Assembly (NCBI GenBank): GCA_963728985.1
Contig: CAVSME010000009.1
Span: 585,330 to 649,329, forward strand
Source: DASXAI01 sp963728985
GTDB taxonomy: Bacteria; Actinomycetota; Acidimicrobiia; Acidimicrobiales; Ilumatobacteraceae
DNA length: 64,000 nucleotides
Direction of reading: 5' to 3'
Both the position numbers and the translations under genes were made by a program. Of this stretch, positions 16,952 through 26,572 are shown one piece after another. Positions within the stretch are counted from its first letter, which is position 1. Each line of letters opens with the position of its first letter. The notes below the pieces were generated by a model. The model was not told the DNA's origin. It worked only from the letters and a program-made list of their open reading frames with translations, and did no database searches.

Positions 16952-17403
16952 GCTGGCGACGCCGTCGCAAGGACTCCGACGGTGGCTCCGGTAAGAGCGC
17001 CTCCCGCGCCATCACCTCTGCCGTCGGCGACGAATGCGAGGCCTTCCTGTCCGGCCAGTTCGCGCTGCACCTGATGGCGACCGGTCAGCTCGTGCCGACC
17101 TGGATCGGTCTCAATCGCCTCGCTCACGGCAGCGTCGACGACGTGATCGCCCTCAGTAGCCGTCCGGGCGGCAATCTGGCCACGACGGAGTCGTCGGCGG
17201 CGATCGCCTATCTCGCTGACATGGTCCTCGATCTCGCCGGCGATGAACCACGCCGGCTCCAGGCGCTGCAACGCGACGTTCTCATCCAAGCGGAGCTCGA
17301 CCTCGCGGCCGACTGGTTCCGGCGCCGCGAACCATCAGAGATCATCAGCACCGTTCTGGCGAAGCTGGAAGGGCGGAGCAGTGATGGCACGACACGACAC
17401 TGA
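16948..17403 (+). CDS. conserved-looking protein of unknown function
   Basis: A 151-residue protein I do not recognise. It has a basic N-terminus (SWRRRRKDS), then a mostly helical body (ECEAFLSGQFALHLMATGQLVPTW is the start of it, quoted in part) with no membrane span or metal motif. GAGGAGG before the ATG at 16948 and the ATGA overlap with the 2TM gene support the start and joint expression. Base composition matches the neighbours. Confidence 0.65.
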   Translation: MSWRRRRKDSDGGSGKSASRAITSAVGDECEAFLSGQFALHLMATGQLVPTWIGLNRLAHGSVDDVIALSSRPGGNLATTESSAAIAYLADMVLDLAGDEPRRLQALQRDVLIQAELDLAADWFRRREPSEIISTVLAKLEGRSSDGTTRH

Positions 17404-17419
17404 CCGGAAAGGAGCCGAC

Positions 17420-17917
17420 ATGGATGTGGGTACCCACCCCCAGGCCAAAGCGGTGGTAGGCGTCGATCCCAGCCAGCTCAGCGCCAGCGATCGCCCCCCC
17501 AAGGCAGCCCGACGGTCGGGCTACGTGATCGCCATCATCATGAACGGCGGCATGCTCTGGGTGGTCCACCAGCTGCTCGACTGGACATGGCCCCGCTTCC
17601 TCACCGACGAGTTCGCCGACACGCTGCCTCTGCTGTCGATCTCGTTCATCGCCAGCATGATCGTCAACACCTGCTTCCTGTACCGCGACGGGGGATGGTT
17701 CCGGGCGTTGGCCGACCTGGTCACCGCGGGGGTCGGGCTGGCTGTCGCCGTGCAGATGTGGGTTGTCTTCCCGTTTGACTTCGCCAGCTACGACCACGAC
17801 TGGTCGTGGCTCATCCGCGTCGGTCTCGCCATCGGCATCGTCGCTACCGCCCTCGCCGCCATCGTGAACACCATCAAGCTGATCTGGCGAACCGTGGGGG
17901 CACCTTCACCGCCGTGA
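17420..17917 (+). CDS. four-helix integral membrane protein of unknown function
   Basis: A 165-residue protein with about 45 soluble residues and then four hydrophobic spans (starting near GYVIAIIMNGGMLWVV, LLSISFIASMIVNTCFL, LADLVTAGVGLAVAV and WLIRVGLAIGIVATALAAI). No family recognised. AAAGGAG ahead of the ATG at 17420 sets the start; an earlier ATG at 17384 overlaps the previous gene. The last 44 bases overlap the convergent RNase Z gene. Confidence 0.7.
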   Translation: MDVGTHPQAKAVVGVDPSQLSASDRPPKAARRSGYVIAIIMNGGMLWVVHQLLDWTWPRFLTDEFADTLPLLSISFIASMIVNTCFLYRDGGWFRALADLVTAGVGLAVAVQMWVVFPFDFASYDHDWSWLIRVGLAIGIVATALAAIVNTIKLIWRTVGAPSPP

Positions 17918-18875
17918 GGTCGCGAGCCGCCACGACGGCAGGGAACACCTCGCTGGCATCGACCGCGAATCTCGTCTCGTCGGCGTGGCGCTGAGAGAAA
18001 TGGGTGAGCACCAGCGCCCGGGCGCCCGCTTCGGCGGCAATCCACGCGGCCTGCCGCGCCGTCAAGTGCCGGTGCTGCTCGGCTAGTTCGAGCTCGTCGT
18101 CGAGATAGGTCGACTCGCAGACGAGCAGGTCGGCGGCCCGAGCCAGGGAGACCGCCGCATCGCAGGTCCCCGTGTCCATCACGAAGGCGAACGCTTGTCC
18201 TGGGCGCACCTCACTGACCTCCTCCCGCGACACGAGAGTGCCGTCGACGTCGAGCCATCCTCTCTCGACCAGACGGCCGAGGTGGCGGTGGTCGATCCCT
18301 CGCGCGTCGGCCAGGGCGGGAAGAATGTGACGCCGCGCCGGCGTCTCCACCCGCCAGCCGAGGGCGTCGATGGTGTGATGCAGTGGCTCGGCCTCTAGGC
18401 GAAACCCGTCGACGTCGTGCACCGAACGCTCCAGGGGCAACGGATGCAGGCGCACGTGCGGCCAGGCTACGAACGCAGCGACCCGGCGCAACCTGTCGAC
18501 GTAGGTCGAACCGCTCGCCGGAAAGTACACGTCGACCGGCTGCTCGCGCTGATCGAGTGCGAAGCGCGCCAGCACGCCCGGCAGCCCCAGGCAGTGGTCG
18601 CCGTGGAAGTGGGTGATGCAGATCTCGGTGATCGAGCTTGACCCGATCCCAGCGCGAAGCAACTGCCGTTGGGTTCCCTCGCCCGGATCGAACAGGATGC
18701 AACGGCCATCCCACCGCAGCAGGTAACCGTTGTGGTTGCGGTCACGGGTCGGGACCTGGGCGGATGTCCCCAGGACGATGAGCTCTCGAGACGCCGGGCG
18801 ACGATCGGCGTCGAGAGGTTCCACGGCGAGCGGGGCCACAGTCACTCTCCTACCGCACAAGATGGAGGCCGCCAT
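17874..18875 (-). CDS. rnz: ribonuclease Z
   Basis: A 333-residue metallo-beta-lactamase-fold nuclease. The zinc motif THFHGDHCLGLPG (about residues 88-100) and the later LVLTHFSQRH segment are those of tRNA 3'-endonuclease (RNase Z), which trims tRNA precursors lacking an encoded CCA. The one tRNA gene in this window, at 55408, indeed lacks CCA. About 30 residues precede the first strand (RELIVLGTSAQVP), more than usual, so a GTG at 18845 is an alternative start. The 3' end overlaps the membrane-protein gene on the other strand. Confidence 0.82.
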   Translation of the reverse strand: MAASILCGRRVTVAPLAVEPLDADRRPASRELIVLGTSAQVPTRDRNHNGYLLRWDGRCILFDPGEGTQRQLLRAGIGSSSITEICITHFHGDHCLGLPGVLARFALDQREQPVDVYFPASGSTYVDRLRRVAAFVAWPHVRLHPLPLERSVHDVDGFRLEAEPLHHTIDALGWRVETPARRHILPALADARGIDHRHLGRLVERGWLDVDGTLVSREEVSEVRPGQAFAFVMDTGTCDAAVSLARAADLLVCESTYLDDELELAEQHRHLTARQAAWIAAEAGARALVLTHFSQRHADETRFAVDASEVFPAVVAARDLTAVKVPPRFARSA

Positions 18876-19011
18876 CGGGCGCCGCGGACCATGATGTCAA
18901 ACCCTCCCGCCGAGCCTTCATCACCGATCCGCGACGGGTCCATGACTGCGTCGCGATTGTCGACCATCGCTGCACCGTAGGACGTTCAGGCAGCATGGGG
19001 TCGCCTGAAAC

Positions 19012-19027
19012 ATTGACAGTTGTCGAT
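19012..19027. promoter_or_regulatory. ArsR-like operator upstream of the MFS remnant
   Basis: ATTGACAGTTGTCGAT matches two sites at the arsI promoter (22958-22973 and, inverted, 22988-23003) under the palindromic consensus ATTGAC-N4-GTC-K-AT. Its place before the broken MFS gene suggests that gene was part of the arsenic regulon. Confidence 0.5.
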
Positions 19028-19036
19028 GGAATAGTC

Positions 19037-19938
19037 ATGGTGACAGCCATGCTGGCCACGGCGCCGACCGACGTTCGGGGTAGGGAGCTACCGGCGGCGG
19101 TGGCCGTGCTGTGCGTCACCGAGATCACGAGCTGGGGAGTGCTCTACTTCGTCGCCGCTGCGCCCACCTTCGCCGTATTCGTCTGGCCTGGCTGGTCGCC
19201 GGGGCGGCGATGGCCGCGGTCCTCTACCAGCCGGCCTTCGCCGCCCTGACCCGCTGGTACGGCGATCGGGGTGTCCGGGCATTGTCCTCCTTGCCGTCGT
19301 CACGATCCCCTGCATCTCTGGGGGCTGCGACCGCCATGGCCGGCCCGGGGCCGCTCGCTCATCCCACCAGCCACCTGGAGGTCTCGTCGGTCCTCCGCAC
19401 CAGCGCCTTCCGCTTCCTCGCTGCCTCGTTCGCAATCGCCGCGTTCGCGTCGTTCGCCGTCGTGTTCAACATCGTGCCCCTCCTCACGAGCCGCGGCCTG
19501 TCGACGGAGCTGGCGGCGCTGGCGCTCGGCCTCGGTGGCGTCGGCCAGGTCGACGGGCGGCTGGCCTACCGCCGACTCGCCACCAGCACGGGCGTCCGCG
19601 GTCGAGCCGTAGCGCTGTTGGCAGGTGAGGGGGTGAGCATCGCCGCCCTGGCGATCGTGCCCGGTCCCGCTGGTGCCCTGATCGCCCTGACGCTCGTGGT
19701 GGGCGCCATCCGGGGGATGTTCACCCTCCTGCAGGCAACGGCGATCACCGATCGCTGGGGCGCTGACCACTATGGCTCGCTCAGCGGGGTACTCGCCGTG
19801 CCGGTCACGACGGCGATTGCGGTCAGGCCGTGGGCGGCCGCTGCCGTCGCCAGCGCCCTTGGCAGCTATCCAGCGTCGATCGGCGTGTTCGCTGCGCTGT
19901 GCTTCGTCGCCGCCGGACTGGCCTGGTTCAGTCGCTGA
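19037..19938 (+). pseudogene. MFS transporter remnant (frameshifted and internally deleted)
   Basis: The first frame encodes an MFS N-terminus (VAVLCVTEITSWGVLYFVAAAPTFAV). After about 19190 the homology moves to another frame at LVAGAAMAAVLYQPAFAALTRWYG, then skips what should be helices 4-6, and resumes with SVLRTSAFRFLAASFAI through the C-terminal half. The total is about 290 residues instead of the usual 400, with parts of helix 2 and helices 4-6 missing, so this is a decayed gene, not a simple sequencing slip. The operator at 19012 and the convergent arsenic operon suggest it once exported an arsenical or a related compound. An independent ORF from 19111 could still make a truncated product. 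Confidence 0.7.
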
Positions 19939-19975
19939 GGACGGGCCTCGCCGCCCACACCATCCGGCCGGAGGT

Positions 19976-20608
19976 TCAGAGCTCGTCGATGAGGTGACGG
20001 ACCCGCTGGCCGATGTCGTCGCGGATGCGGCGGACGGTGGCGACATCGGCGCCGGCAGGGTCGGCCACCTCCCAGTCCTCGTACTTCTTGCCGGGGAAGA
20101 TCGGACACGCGTCGCCGCACCCCATCGTGACGACGACGTCGGCGGCCTGCACGATCTCGTCCGTCCAGGGCTTGGGGTACTCGCTGCGGATGTCAATGCC
20201 GACCTCGGCCATGGCGTCGATCGCGGCCGGGTTGACTTCACTGTCGGGCATCGATCCGCCCGAGTAGACGCTGACGCGGTCGCCGGCCAGGCGCTTCAGC
20301 CACGCCGCCGCCATCTGGGAGCGGCCGGCGTTGTGGACGCACAGGAAAAGCACCGACGGGACGGTCGTCTCAATCTTGCCTTCGACCTTGGCCAGCGCCT
20401 TGAGGCGGTCGCGGGTGAAGCGCTCGACAAAGATGGGCACGAACGTCGTGACCTTCGCCGTGCCGAGCAACTGATCGAGGCTGTCGGCGATGAACCGCTC
20501 GATGGTCTCGGCGGCGAAGATGCCGGCGAACTCGCTCCCGAGCCGGCCCGTCGCCGTCTTCACCAGGTTGCGCTGGGCCAGCGTGAGAGCGCTGACATCG
20601 GTGGTCAT
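19976..20608 (-). CDS. arsC: arsenate reductase with N-terminal three-helix domain
   Basis: A 210-residue protein. Residues 1-70 are a helical bundle (LAQRNLVKTATGRLGSEFAG is its start) seen in actinobacterial arsenate reductases, followed by a low-molecular-weight phosphatase-like domain with the catalytic loop CVHNAGRSQ (CX5R, Cys at about residue 77) and MGCGDACP downstream. It would reduce arsenate to arsenite, with mycothiol/mycoredoxin or thioredoxin as electron donor. The start is the ATG at 20608, which overlaps the upstream arsC stop (ATGA). It is the last gene of the arsenic operon. Confidence 0.85.
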   Translation of the reverse strand: MTTDVSALTLAQRNLVKTATGRLGSEFAGIFAAETIERFIADSLDQLLGTAKVTTFVPIFVERFTRDRLKALAKVEGKIETTVPSVLFLCVHNAGRSQMAAAWLKRLAGDRVSVYSGGSMPDSEVNPAAIDAMAEVGIDIRSEYPKPWTDEIVQAADVVVTMGCGDACPIFPGKKYEDWEVADPAGADVATVRRIRDDIGQRVRHLIDEL

Positions 20609-21030
20609 GCCGCACCTTCCCTGTTCGTGAGCTCGTCGAGGAGCTCGAGGACGCAGCGGTCGATTTGGTCGCGGATGGCCCGAATCTCGGCGAGCGTCTT
20701 GCCGGCCGGGTCGTCCAGGGCCCAGTCCTCGTAGCGGATACCGGGGAAGTAGGGGCACGTGTCGCCGCAGCCCATGGTGACGACGAGGTCCGAGGCCTTC
20801 ACGGCGGCCTCGGTGAGGGATTTGGGAATGGCGCCCGCCGCAAGGAGATCGATGCCCACCTCCTCCATCGCCTCCACGACGGTGGGGTTGATGGTGTCGG
20901 CCGGGGCGGTGCCGGCCGAGCGGACGACGACCCGGCCCTTGGCGTGGTGGTCGAGCAGCGCGGCGGCCATCTGGGAGCGGCCGGCGTTGTGGACGCACAC
21001 GAACAGGACCTCGGGAATGTGGTCAGGCAT
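20605..21030 (-). CDS. arsC: arsenate reductase (LMW phosphatase type)
   Basis: A 141-residue single-domain enzyme with the catalytic CVHNAGRSQ loop (Cys12, Arg18) and the later VTMGCGDTCPYFPG segment. It closely parallels the C-terminal domain of the next gene, so the pair probably arose by duplication, with the second gaining or keeping the helical bundle. It overlaps the aquaporin gene by 8 bases and the second arsC by 4. Confidence 0.88.
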   Translation of the reverse strand: MPDHIPEVLFVCVHNAGRSQMAAALLDHHAKGRVVVRSAGTAPADTINPTVVEAMEEVGIDLLAAGAIPKSLTEAAVKASDLVVTMGCGDTCPYFPGIRYEDWALDDPAGKTLAEIRAIRDQIDRCVLELLDELTNREGAA

Positions 21031-21742
21031 CGGTGACCTCTCGCGGGTAGAGGAAACGGATCAGCACCAGAGCCACGACGGCGCCGATGAGTTGCATGAG
21101 GATGAACATGGGTGCCGACGAAGGCTTGATGCCGGCGAAGCTGTCTGACAGCGTGCGGGCGATGGTGACGGCCGGGTTGGCGAAGCTGGTCGACGAGGTG
21201 AAGAAGTAGGCGCCGCCGATCCACACGCCGACGGCGACGGCCACGACGTTGGCCCTACCCGTGCGGACACAGCCGTGGATGACGAGGAGGAGGCCGGCGG
21301 TGGCCACCACCTCCGAGAGCCACAACGCGCCGGATGATCGTGACTTGGTCGACACGTCGATGGCGGGCAGCTCGAACATGAGGTTGGCCACGACCGCGCC
21401 GAGGCAGCCACCGGCGATCTGGGCGACGATGTAGAGGCCGGTCTCGCGGGTGCCGATGGCACCGAAGGCGCGGTCGATCAGGGTGACGACGGGGTTGAAG
21501 TGAGCGCCCGAGACGGCGCCGAACATCCAGATGAGCCCGACCAGGGCGCCGGCGGTGGCGGCGGCGTTCTCCAGCAGCTCGAGTCCAATGTCGTTGGGCG
21601 ACAGGCGGCTGGCCATGATCCCCGAGCCGATGACAGCGATGATCAGGAGGCCAGTTCCGAGGGCCTCGGCTACGAGGCGACGGGCGAGGTCGAGCTGTAG
21701 TCCGCCGGTGCCGGTTTCGACTTGTCGGTCCAGCTTGCTCAT
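21023..21742 (-). CDS. MIP-family channel of an arsenic operon (AqpS-like)
   Basis: A 239-residue aquaporin/glycerol-facilitator-family channel with six membrane helices. The first pore motif reads HFNPVV rather than NPA, and the second is FANPAVT. In several bacteria an aquaporin replaces the arsenite pump: arsenite formed by ArsC leaves down its gradient. No ArsB or Acr3 pump gene is present here, so this channel is the only visible arsenite exit. The altered first motif is common in this subgroup. Confidence 0.82.
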   Translation of the reverse strand: MSKLDRQVETGTGGLQLDLARRLVAEALGTGLLIIAVIGSGIMASRLSPNDIGLELLENAAATAGALVGLIWMFGAVSGAHFNPVVTLIDRAFGAIGTRETGLYIVAQIAGGCLGAVVANLMFELPAIDVSTKSRSSGALWLSEVVATAGLLLVIHGCVRTGRANVVAVAVGVWIGGAYFFTSSTSFANPAVTIARTLSDSFAGIKPSSAPMFILMQLIGAVVALVLIRFLYPREVTDA

Positions 21743-22398
21743 GGCGCGGCCGCCACCAGGCTCGTGATCCGGAGCCGAAGCTCCCGGACGCTGCCGTCGA
21801 ACGCCGCCGCGGTGCCGACCGACACAGGATCAGGGATGGACCAGTGCAGCCAGTCCCACGGAGCGCCGATCTCCTCGTGAGCCCGGTCGCAGACCGTGAT
21901 GACCAGGCCGGGCCGGGCCGTCACGTCGTCGAGGGAGCGGGGGATGGCGTCGGACAGATCGATCCCTGCTCGCCGGGCGGCGGCGACGGCGCCCGGGTGC
22001 ACCCGGCCGGCGGGATGGGTGCCGGCGCTCGTCGCCGGCGCGGCGGTGATCGCCCGCCACAGTCCAGCGGCGAGCTGTGAGCGGGCTGAGTTCGCCGTGC
22101 AGATGAACAGCACCGGCTGCGCCACTCGATCGTCGGGGGCCAGGAGCGAGGTCAACGCGCCGGGCATGAGCGAGACGTATCGGCGGCGGCGGTCACCACT
22201 GGATCGGTGCCGGGTGACGAGACCGGCGGCGGCAAGGACGTCGAGGTGATGGGCGAGGAGGTTCGACGGGCATCCGACCAGATGTTGGAGCTCGGCCGGT
22301 GAGCGATCCGAGGAGGCCAGCTCGTCGACGATCGCTAGCCGGTGGGGGTCACCGAGCGCCGCGTGGCGGGCGGCCCGCTGAGCGAGATCGTTCGTCAC
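21739..22398 (-). CDS. ArsR-type repressor fused to an ArsC/LMW-phosphatase domain
   Basis: A 219-residue fusion. Residues 1-85 are a winged helix-turn-helix of the ArsR type (ALGDPHRLAIVDELASSDRS, CPSNLLAHHLDVL), and residues 95-215 are an arsenate-reductase-like phosphatase domain with CTANSARSQ (Cys100, Arg106). Only one Cys (43) lies in the HTH part, so arsenic sensing may be through the fused domain or in a non-classical way. Fusions of this kind are known but uncommon. The start is the GTG at 22398. It heads the coupled run with the channel and both arsC genes, each overlapping the next. Confidence 0.82.
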   Translation of the reverse strand: MTNDLAQRAARHAALGDPHRLAIVDELASSDRSPAELQHLVGCPSNLLAHHLDVLAAAGLVTRHRSSGDRRRRYVSLMPGALTSLLAPDDRVAQPVLFICTANSARSQLAAGLWRAITAAPATSAGTHPAGRVHPGAVAAARRAGIDLSDAIPRSLDDVTARPGLVITVCDRAHEEIGAPWDWLHWSIPDPVSVGTAAAFDGSVRELRLRITSLVAAAP

Positions 22399-22410
22399 TC
22401 CAGGAGAGTC

Positions 22411-22447
22411 TCACTCAGCGAGTATTGAGTCAACTGATGGTGAGTGA
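22411..22447. promoter_or_regulatory. candidate autoregulatory operator of the arsR-arsC fusion
   Basis: Directly upstream of the GTG start, TCACTCA (22411-22417) and TGAGTGA (22441-22447) are exact inverted arms. Inside them lies ATTGAGTCAACTGAT (22424-22438), a weaker relative of the ATTGAC-N4-GTC-K-AT operator. Confidence 0.4.
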
Positions 22448-22464
22448 AATTCTGTATCGGAGTC

Positions 22465-22941
22465 TCAGCAGCAACGAGCGGTGGTGTCGGCGGTGACACT
22501 GCCGTCCTCGTTCATCGTGGCGCAGCACAGGGCACCCGTCTCGGGGTCGACGGTGCGCAGCTGCCCCGCCGGCATCTCCACATGCTCGAGCACGGTGTAA
22601 ATCTCCCAGGGCTCACCCGACGGCCCGTCGACCCACACCTTGTCCTGCTTGGCGTAGCAACAGGCAACCCCGTCTTCCGTCGCGGTGGCCAGGCCGACGC
22701 CGGCCAGACGGGCCTGGGCGGCGGCGACGTCGTCGGTCGACTCGACCTCGACGCCCAAATGGTTGAGGCTCCCGCCCTGGCCGGCGTTCTCGATCAGCAC
22801 CAACTTCAAGGGCGGCTCGGCAATGGCGAAGTTGGCGTAGCCGGGCCGGACCTTGGCCGGCGCGGCGGCGAAGAGCTTGGAATAGAAGTCGATGGCCGTG
22901 TCGAGGTCGTCGACGTTCAGGGCGAGCTGGATGCGCGACAT
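22465..22941 (-). CDS. arsI: ArsI-type C-As lyase / CadI-like VOC protein
   Basis: A 158-residue vicinal-oxygen-chelate protein. The paired cysteines in GVACCYAKQDK (94-95), the metal ligand His61 in LNHLGVEVES and the Glu in PWEIYTVLEH match ArsI, the dioxygenase that cleaves methyl and aromatic groups from trivalent organoarsenicals; the closely related CadI name is used in mycobacteria. The extra Cys-rich tail (ALCCATMNEDGS, then a final CC) is also seen in actinobacterial members. It precedes the arsR-arsC fusion on the same strand and has two ArsR-like operators at its promoter. Confidence 0.85.
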   Translation of the reverse strand: MSRIQLALNVDDLDTAIDFYSKLFAAAPAKVRPGYANFAIAEPPLKLVLIENAGQGGSLNHLGVEVESTDDVAAAQARLAGVGLATATEDGVACCYAKQDKVWVDGPSGEPWEIYTVLEHVEMPAGQLRTVDPETGALCCATMNEDGSVTADTTARCC

Positions 22942-22957
22942 GGTCGCCTCCTGATAG

Positions 22958-23003
22958 ATTGACAGACGTCTATAGGTAAGCAGACAAATCGACGTTAGTC
23001 AAT
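22958..23003. promoter_or_regulatory. two ArsR-like operators at the arsI promoter
   Basis: ATTGACAGACGTCTAT (22958-22973) and, on the other strand, ATTGACTAACGTCGAT (22988-23003) fit one palindromic consensus, ATTGAC-N4-GTC-K-AT, and lie 30 bases apart, nearly three helical turns. They lie between arsI and the GNAT remnant and would control both directions. Confidence 0.6.
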
Positions 23004-23018
23004 GGATGGAGTTCGATC

Positions 23019-23105
23019 ATGGCCCGAAGGTCCGTTGCCACGCTCGCCGAGCGCGACGATGCGGTCATCGGGTGGGCCGCGATCTCGCCCATCTCGGACC
23101 GACGC
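23019..23105 (+). pseudogene. GNAT acetyltransferase N-terminal remnant (ArsN-like?)
   Basis: The phrase VATLAERDDAVIGWAAISPISDR resembles the core strands of phosphinothricin/arsinothricin-type N-acetyltransferases (…GWAALSPVSDR…). Similarity ends abruptly at about 23105, and no other frame continues it up to the kdpE end at 23276. ArsN-type acetyltransferases are often neighbours of arsI, and this piece starts just behind the shared operators, so a truncated arsN-like gene is plausible. The rest of this gap holds nothing I recognise. Confidence 0.4.
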
Positions 23106-23275
23106 GTTCGGGCCCGATCCGGCGGCGATGGGACAGTTCTTCGACCTGTTCCTCACCACCCGTCGATGGACGACGGCCCGTGGATCGGGTCGGGGCGGGA
23201 TGACGCCCCCAATTCCGCTCGCGCTCGAGCAACGAGAGATCGGCGGCGGTAGGCCCGTCGTTGGAGCCTCGGCCG

Positions 23276-23979
<704 letters not shown>

Positions 23980-23983
<4 letters not shown>

Positions 23984-26571
23984 GAGTTCGACACCTCGAT
24001 CGGTGGGCTACCGGCCGTACCGATCGTGTCGTCGGCGATGGGAAGGTCGATCAGGACGGTGAGGCCGCCCCCGGGTGTGTCATCGAGCTCGACGCGGCCG
24101 CCGATCGCTTCGATGAACCCTCGGGCGACCGCGAGGCCGAGGCCGACGCCGGCCAGGGTGCTGTGGTCGCCGAGCCGCTGGAACGGTTGGAAGACCCGCT
24201 GCCGATCAGCGGGGTCGACCCCGGGCCCGCGGTCGATGACTCTCAGGTGGATGCGACCAGCGACCTCAGCCCCTTCGATGCGGATGTACCCCGGCGACGG
24301 AGACCAGGCGAGCGCATTGGCGACGATGTTGGCCAGCGCCCGCTCCAACAGCGCCGGATCGACGGACACCGGCGGCAGCGTCTCGGGCACGCTCACGGCA
24401 ACGTTGGCGGGGTCGTGCTCGAGCGACCCGAGGGCCGACGCGACAACGTCCTCGAGATACACCGGTCGCGACGACACCTGCACGGCCCCGGCGTTCAGTC
24501 GGCTCATGTCGAGCAGGTTGCCGACGAGCCGGTTGAGGCGGTCGGCTTCGACATCGATGGCCTCGGCGAACTCGCGGCGTTGATCGACGTCCCACGCCAC
24601 GTCCGATTGGAGGAGGCTGGTGGCGGACGCCTTGATCGACGCCAATGGTGTGCGCAGGTCGTGGCTGACCGCTTGGAGGAGAGCCGTACGGAGCTGGTCG
24701 GCCTCGGTGAGTCGCGCCGCGACGGCGGCTTCGGCCTGGAGGCGACGCGACTGGAGGGCCAAGACGAGGCTCGACAGGAAGGTGCGCAGGACACGCTGAT
24801 CGTCGGCTGACATGTGGGCGCCCCGCACCACCAGCACAGCGGTGCCGTCGGTGGTCAGGTCCCAGCGCTCACCGTCGAACGGCTCGCTCGGCGGATCGGG
24901 ACCGGAGCTGGCGTCGATGATCCACCCGTCGTCACGGTTCGAGAGCAGCGAGACCGCTTCGAGGGAGAAGGTGGAGCGCAACTGATCGAGCAGGCCCGGC
25001 AGCGGGTTGGGCTCGCCGATCAGGATGCCGCTGGTCCTGGCCAGCGCACCCGCCTCGGCGCGGGCCTGCAGGGCTTCGCGGCTCCGGCTCGCGACGCGGT
25101 CGACGAGGACGCTGGCCCCGGCGGCAGCGGCCACGAAGATGGCCAGTGCCGTGACGTTCTCGGGATCGCTGATCGTGAACGTGTGGAGCGGCGGCACGAA
25201 GTACCAGTTGACGAGGAGTGACGCTCCGATGGCCGTCCCTACCCCGACCACCACGCCACCGACCAGCGCGACGGCGACCGTGGCGACCAGGAACAGCAGG
25301 AGGTCGGTCGGCAGCGTGACATGGTCGCGCGTCGCCGCCAGCACGGCCGTGAGGAGTGGGAGACCGACGAGGGCGAGGCCGGCACCGACCGCCTGGCGAC
25401 GACGGGAGATCGCGCCGCGAGCCCGCGGCGGCCGACGCGGAGATCGACGGTCGACCGACGATGGATCCGTATCGTCGGAGGCGTCGCCTTGGGCGATGAC
25501 GTGCACGTCGAAGCCCTCGGCCCGCCGGACGATGGCGTTGACGACCGCGCCATGGAGCAGTTCGTGCCAGCGGCTGCGACGGCTGGCGCCGATGACCATC
25601 TGGGTGGCCATCTCTGATCGGGCGAAGTCGACGAGCGCCGTGGGCACGCCGTCGCCGACGATCTCCCGGTACGTGCCTCCAAGCTCCTCAAGCAGTCGCC
25701 GCTGGTCCCCGAGGACCGGGCCAGCGCGGGTCTCGAGGCCGTCGGACGGCACGACGTGCACGCCGATCAAGCCTCCCTTCAAGCGCCCGGCGATGCGCGC
25801 CGCCCGCCGCACCAACTGCTCACCTCCGGGCGCGCCGGTGATGGCCACGACGACACGCTCCCGCGTCTCCCACGCATCGGCGATGCCGTGGGACTCCATG
25901 TAGCCCTGCAGACCCTCTTCCACCCGATCGGCAACCCACAGGAGCGTGAGCTCGCGCAGAGCGGCAAGGTTGCCCGGCCGGAAGTAGTTGGCGAGGGCGG
26001 CGTCCACCCGCTCCGGCGGGTAGATGTTCCCGTGCGCCATCCGCCGCCGGAGTGCTTCCGGGCTCATGTCGACGAGCTCGATCTGATCGGCGCGTCGCAC
26101 GACTTCGTCGGGCACCGTCTCCCGTTGCTGCACCCCGGCGATGCGCTCGACGACGTCGTTCAGGCTCTCGAGGTGCTGGATGTTCACCGTGGTGATGACG
26201 TCGATACCTGCATCCAGGAGCTCGTCGATGTCCTGCCAGCGCTTCTCATGACGGCTGCCAGGCACGTTGGTGTGGGCCAGCTCGTCGACGAGGGCCACGG
26301 CCGGGCGGCGGGCCAGGACCGCATCGACGTCCATCTCCTCGAAGGTGGTGCCTCGGTAGTCGAAGCGGCGGCGGGACACCACCTCGAGGTCGCGGAGCTG
26401 CGCCTGCGTTCTGGGCCGGCGGTGGGTCTCGACGTACCCCACCACGACGTCCGTGCCGCGCTCGTGACGGCGCCACCCCTCGTCGAGCATGGCGAATGTC
26501 TTGCCCACACCCGGCGCGGCGCCGAGATAGACGCGCAGCTGCCCACGCCGTCGAGTTGGCGCGGCGACCAT
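23980..26571 (-). CDS. kdpD: KdpD potassium-sensing histidine kinase
   Basis: An 863-residue full-length KdpD: the N-terminal KdpD domain with the Walker-like GAAPGVGKTFAMLDE (about 16-30), a USP-like domain (about 240-360), the DUF4118 four-helix membrane domain (about 390-500), a GAF-like segment, and the kinase core with phosphoacceptor VSHDLRTPLASIK (about residue 635) and ATPase motifs NIVANAL and GVGLGLAVARGF. It senses cytoplasmic K+ and ionic strength and phosphorylates KdpE. It is separated from kdpC by 1 base. Confidence 0.93.
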
Positions 26572-26572
26572 G

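Noticed and set aside
18741..18760. GGGACC sequence near 18750 as a regulatory site
   Set aside because: It lies inside the RNase Z coding region and has no complementary arm.
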